Shown one piece after another: positions 6,036-6,533 of a stretch of DNA of 6,533 bases (the stretch's first letter is position 1; every line of letters starts with the position of its first letter). A program made the position numbers and the translations under genes. This DNA is from Methylacidiphilum sp. Lineage in GTDB: Bacteria; Verrucomicrobiota; Verrucomicrobiia; CAIQCK01. The notes beneath the pieces are model-generated. The model did no database searches. It saw only the letters and a list, made by a program, of their open reading frames with translations, and was not told the DNA's origin. The stretch is from the NCBI GenBank assembly GCA_020718125.1, contig DYDC01000160.1, positions 1-6,533 on the forward strand, in the 5' to 3' direction.

Positions 6036-6440
6036 ATGGAAAAGAACATCGTCTATTTCGACCTTGAGACGCAAAAGTCCTTCGACGAGGTCGGCGGGCG
6101 CGACAAGATGCGCGACCTGTTGATGTCGGTGGGCGTGACTTTTTCCGCCGCGACCAACAGCTACGAGATCTTTCACGAGCGCCGCGTCAACGACCTTATC
6201 ACGGCCCTCAGGCGCGCCGATCTCGTCGTCGGCTTCAACGTCATCAGCTTTGACTACGAGGTGCTCTCCGCCTACTCGCCGTTTGACCTGCGTGACGTGC
6301 CCACGCTCGATATGATGGCCGACATCTACAGAATCCTCGGCCGCCGCATTGGACTGGAAGCGTTCGCCACCGCGACGCTCGGCTGCTCATCGGGGTCATC
6401 GGGGTCAGGTCTCAACTTCAGACATTTGACGGTGGAGTAA
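6036..6440 (+). CDS. Truncated RNase H-like (DEDD) exonuclease-type protein, N-terminal part
   Basis: The first roughly 116 residues match the RNase_H_2/YprB-type 3'-5' exonuclease fold. Motif I is IVYFDLETQKS (Asp9, Glu11), motif II VVGFNVISFDYEVL (Asn68, Asp73), followed by PTLDMMADIYRILGRRIGLEAFATATLG (89-116). Intact relatives then continue through a GL.AL.W segment and end in a YC..DV motif that provides the last catalytic aspartate. Here the sequence instead turns into a Ser/Gly run and 10 unrelated residues and stops at 6440, giving 134 residues. The break coincides with a 9-bp tandem duplication and the first 27-bp repeat, so the gene was probably cut by a repeat or mobile element and is likely a pseudogene. 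ATG 6036 fits the family start, though no Shine-Dalgarno is visible; it may use the TTGACA at 5961. Whether the missing 3' part lies beyond the window is unknown. Confidence 0.75.
   Translation: MEKNIVYFDLETQKSFDEVGGRDKMRDLLMSVGVTFSAATNSYEIFHERRVNDLITALRRADLVVGFNVISFDYEVLSAYSPFDLRDVPTLDMMADIYRILGRRIGLEAFATATLGCSSGSSGSGLNFRHLTVE
6387..6404 (+). repeat. 9-bp tandem duplication at the gene breakpoint
   Basis: The nonamer TCATCGGGG occurs twice head to tail (6387-6395 and 6396-6404) and runs directly into the first 27-bp repeat. It encodes the Ser-Ser-Gly pattern at the artificial C-terminus of the exonuclease frame. It could come from slippage within the repeat end. Confidence 0.7.
6398..6424 (+). 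repeat. 27-bp direct repeat, copy A (REP/RAYT-like)
   Basis: Copy A begins ATCGGGGTCAGGTCTCAAC and ends CAGACA. It matches copy B at 26 of 27 positions, the difference being T instead of A at 6417. Within it GTCT (6409-6412) can pair with AGAC (6420-6423) across a 7-nt loop. From memory, GGGGTCAGGTCT-type sequences flank or trail IS200/RAYT-type transposase genes in many bacteria; no such transposase is in this window. It lies inside the 3' end of the truncated exonuclease frame. Confidence 0.7.
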
Positions 6441-6483
6441 GCCCACGCGCTGCCCGGCTCGAACAACATCGGCCGGCGGAGTG

Positions 6484-6510
6484 ATCGGGGTCAGGTCTCA
6501 ACATCAGACA
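6484..6510 (+). repeat. 27-bp direct repeat, copy B (REP/RAYT-like)
   Basis: Copy B starts 86 bp after copy A in the same orientation, with the same GTCT/AGAC mini-hairpin. The 59 bp between the copies show no gene and no recognisable continuation of the exonuclease. Sequence after copy B runs off the window, so a third copy or a transposase further on cannot be excluded. Confidence 0.7.
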
Positions 6511-6533
6511 GTTAGCTTGCGTTGAAGCGGCTG

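Noticed and set aside
6387..6510. CRISPR array
   Set aside because: There are only two copies of the repeat with a 59-bp gap, no regular 30-40 bp spacers and no cas genes.

Overview
The window is GC-rich bacterial DNA, with G/C strongly preferred at third codon positions. It carries part of a de novo purine operon interrupted by accessory genes, then a divergently oriented putative defence pair, then a gene fragment ending in repeats. The weak or absent Shine-Dalgarno sequences ahead of the purine genes, the style of the PurQ and PurL proteins and the type of repeat at the right end suggest a Verrucomicrobiota/PVC-type bacterium. That taxonomic guess is inference only.

Left part (1-3876, + strand): purQ (19-750) and purL (1582-3876) encode the glutaminase and synthetase subunits of FGAM synthase, the fourth step of IMP synthesis. 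Between them sits a tight three-gene cassette: a HigB-family mRNA interferase toxin (765-1055), a short HigA-like protein holding only the N-terminal antitoxin region and no helix-turn-helix (1058-1282), and a DUF2442 protein (1282-1533). The gaps are 14 nt after purQ, 2 nt, and a 1-nt TGATG overlap, so the cassette is probably co-transcribed with purQ and may read into purL.

Middle part (3912-5836, - strand): a RecF/OLD-like AAA ATPase is followed, through an ATGA overlap, by a DUF4276 (TOPRIM-like) protein. ATPase plus separate TOPRIM-type protein is the architecture of several anti-phage systems (PARIS-like, OLD/Gabija-related). The operon converges on purL with only 35 bp between the stop codons.

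Right part (5837-6533): a divergent intergenic region of about 200 bp leads to an RNase H-like DEDD exonuclease gene (6036-6440). Its homology breaks off after about residue 116, exactly where a 9-bp tandem duplication and a 27-bp near-perfect direct repeat begin. A second copy of the 27-bp repeat lies 86 bp further on. The repeat resembles those associated with IS200/RAYT-type transposases.

The most interesting points are the three-part toxin-antitoxin cassette lodged inside a purine operon, in which DUF2442 accompanies a HigA lacking its DNA-binding domain, and the ATPase/DUF4276 pair as a candidate defence system.
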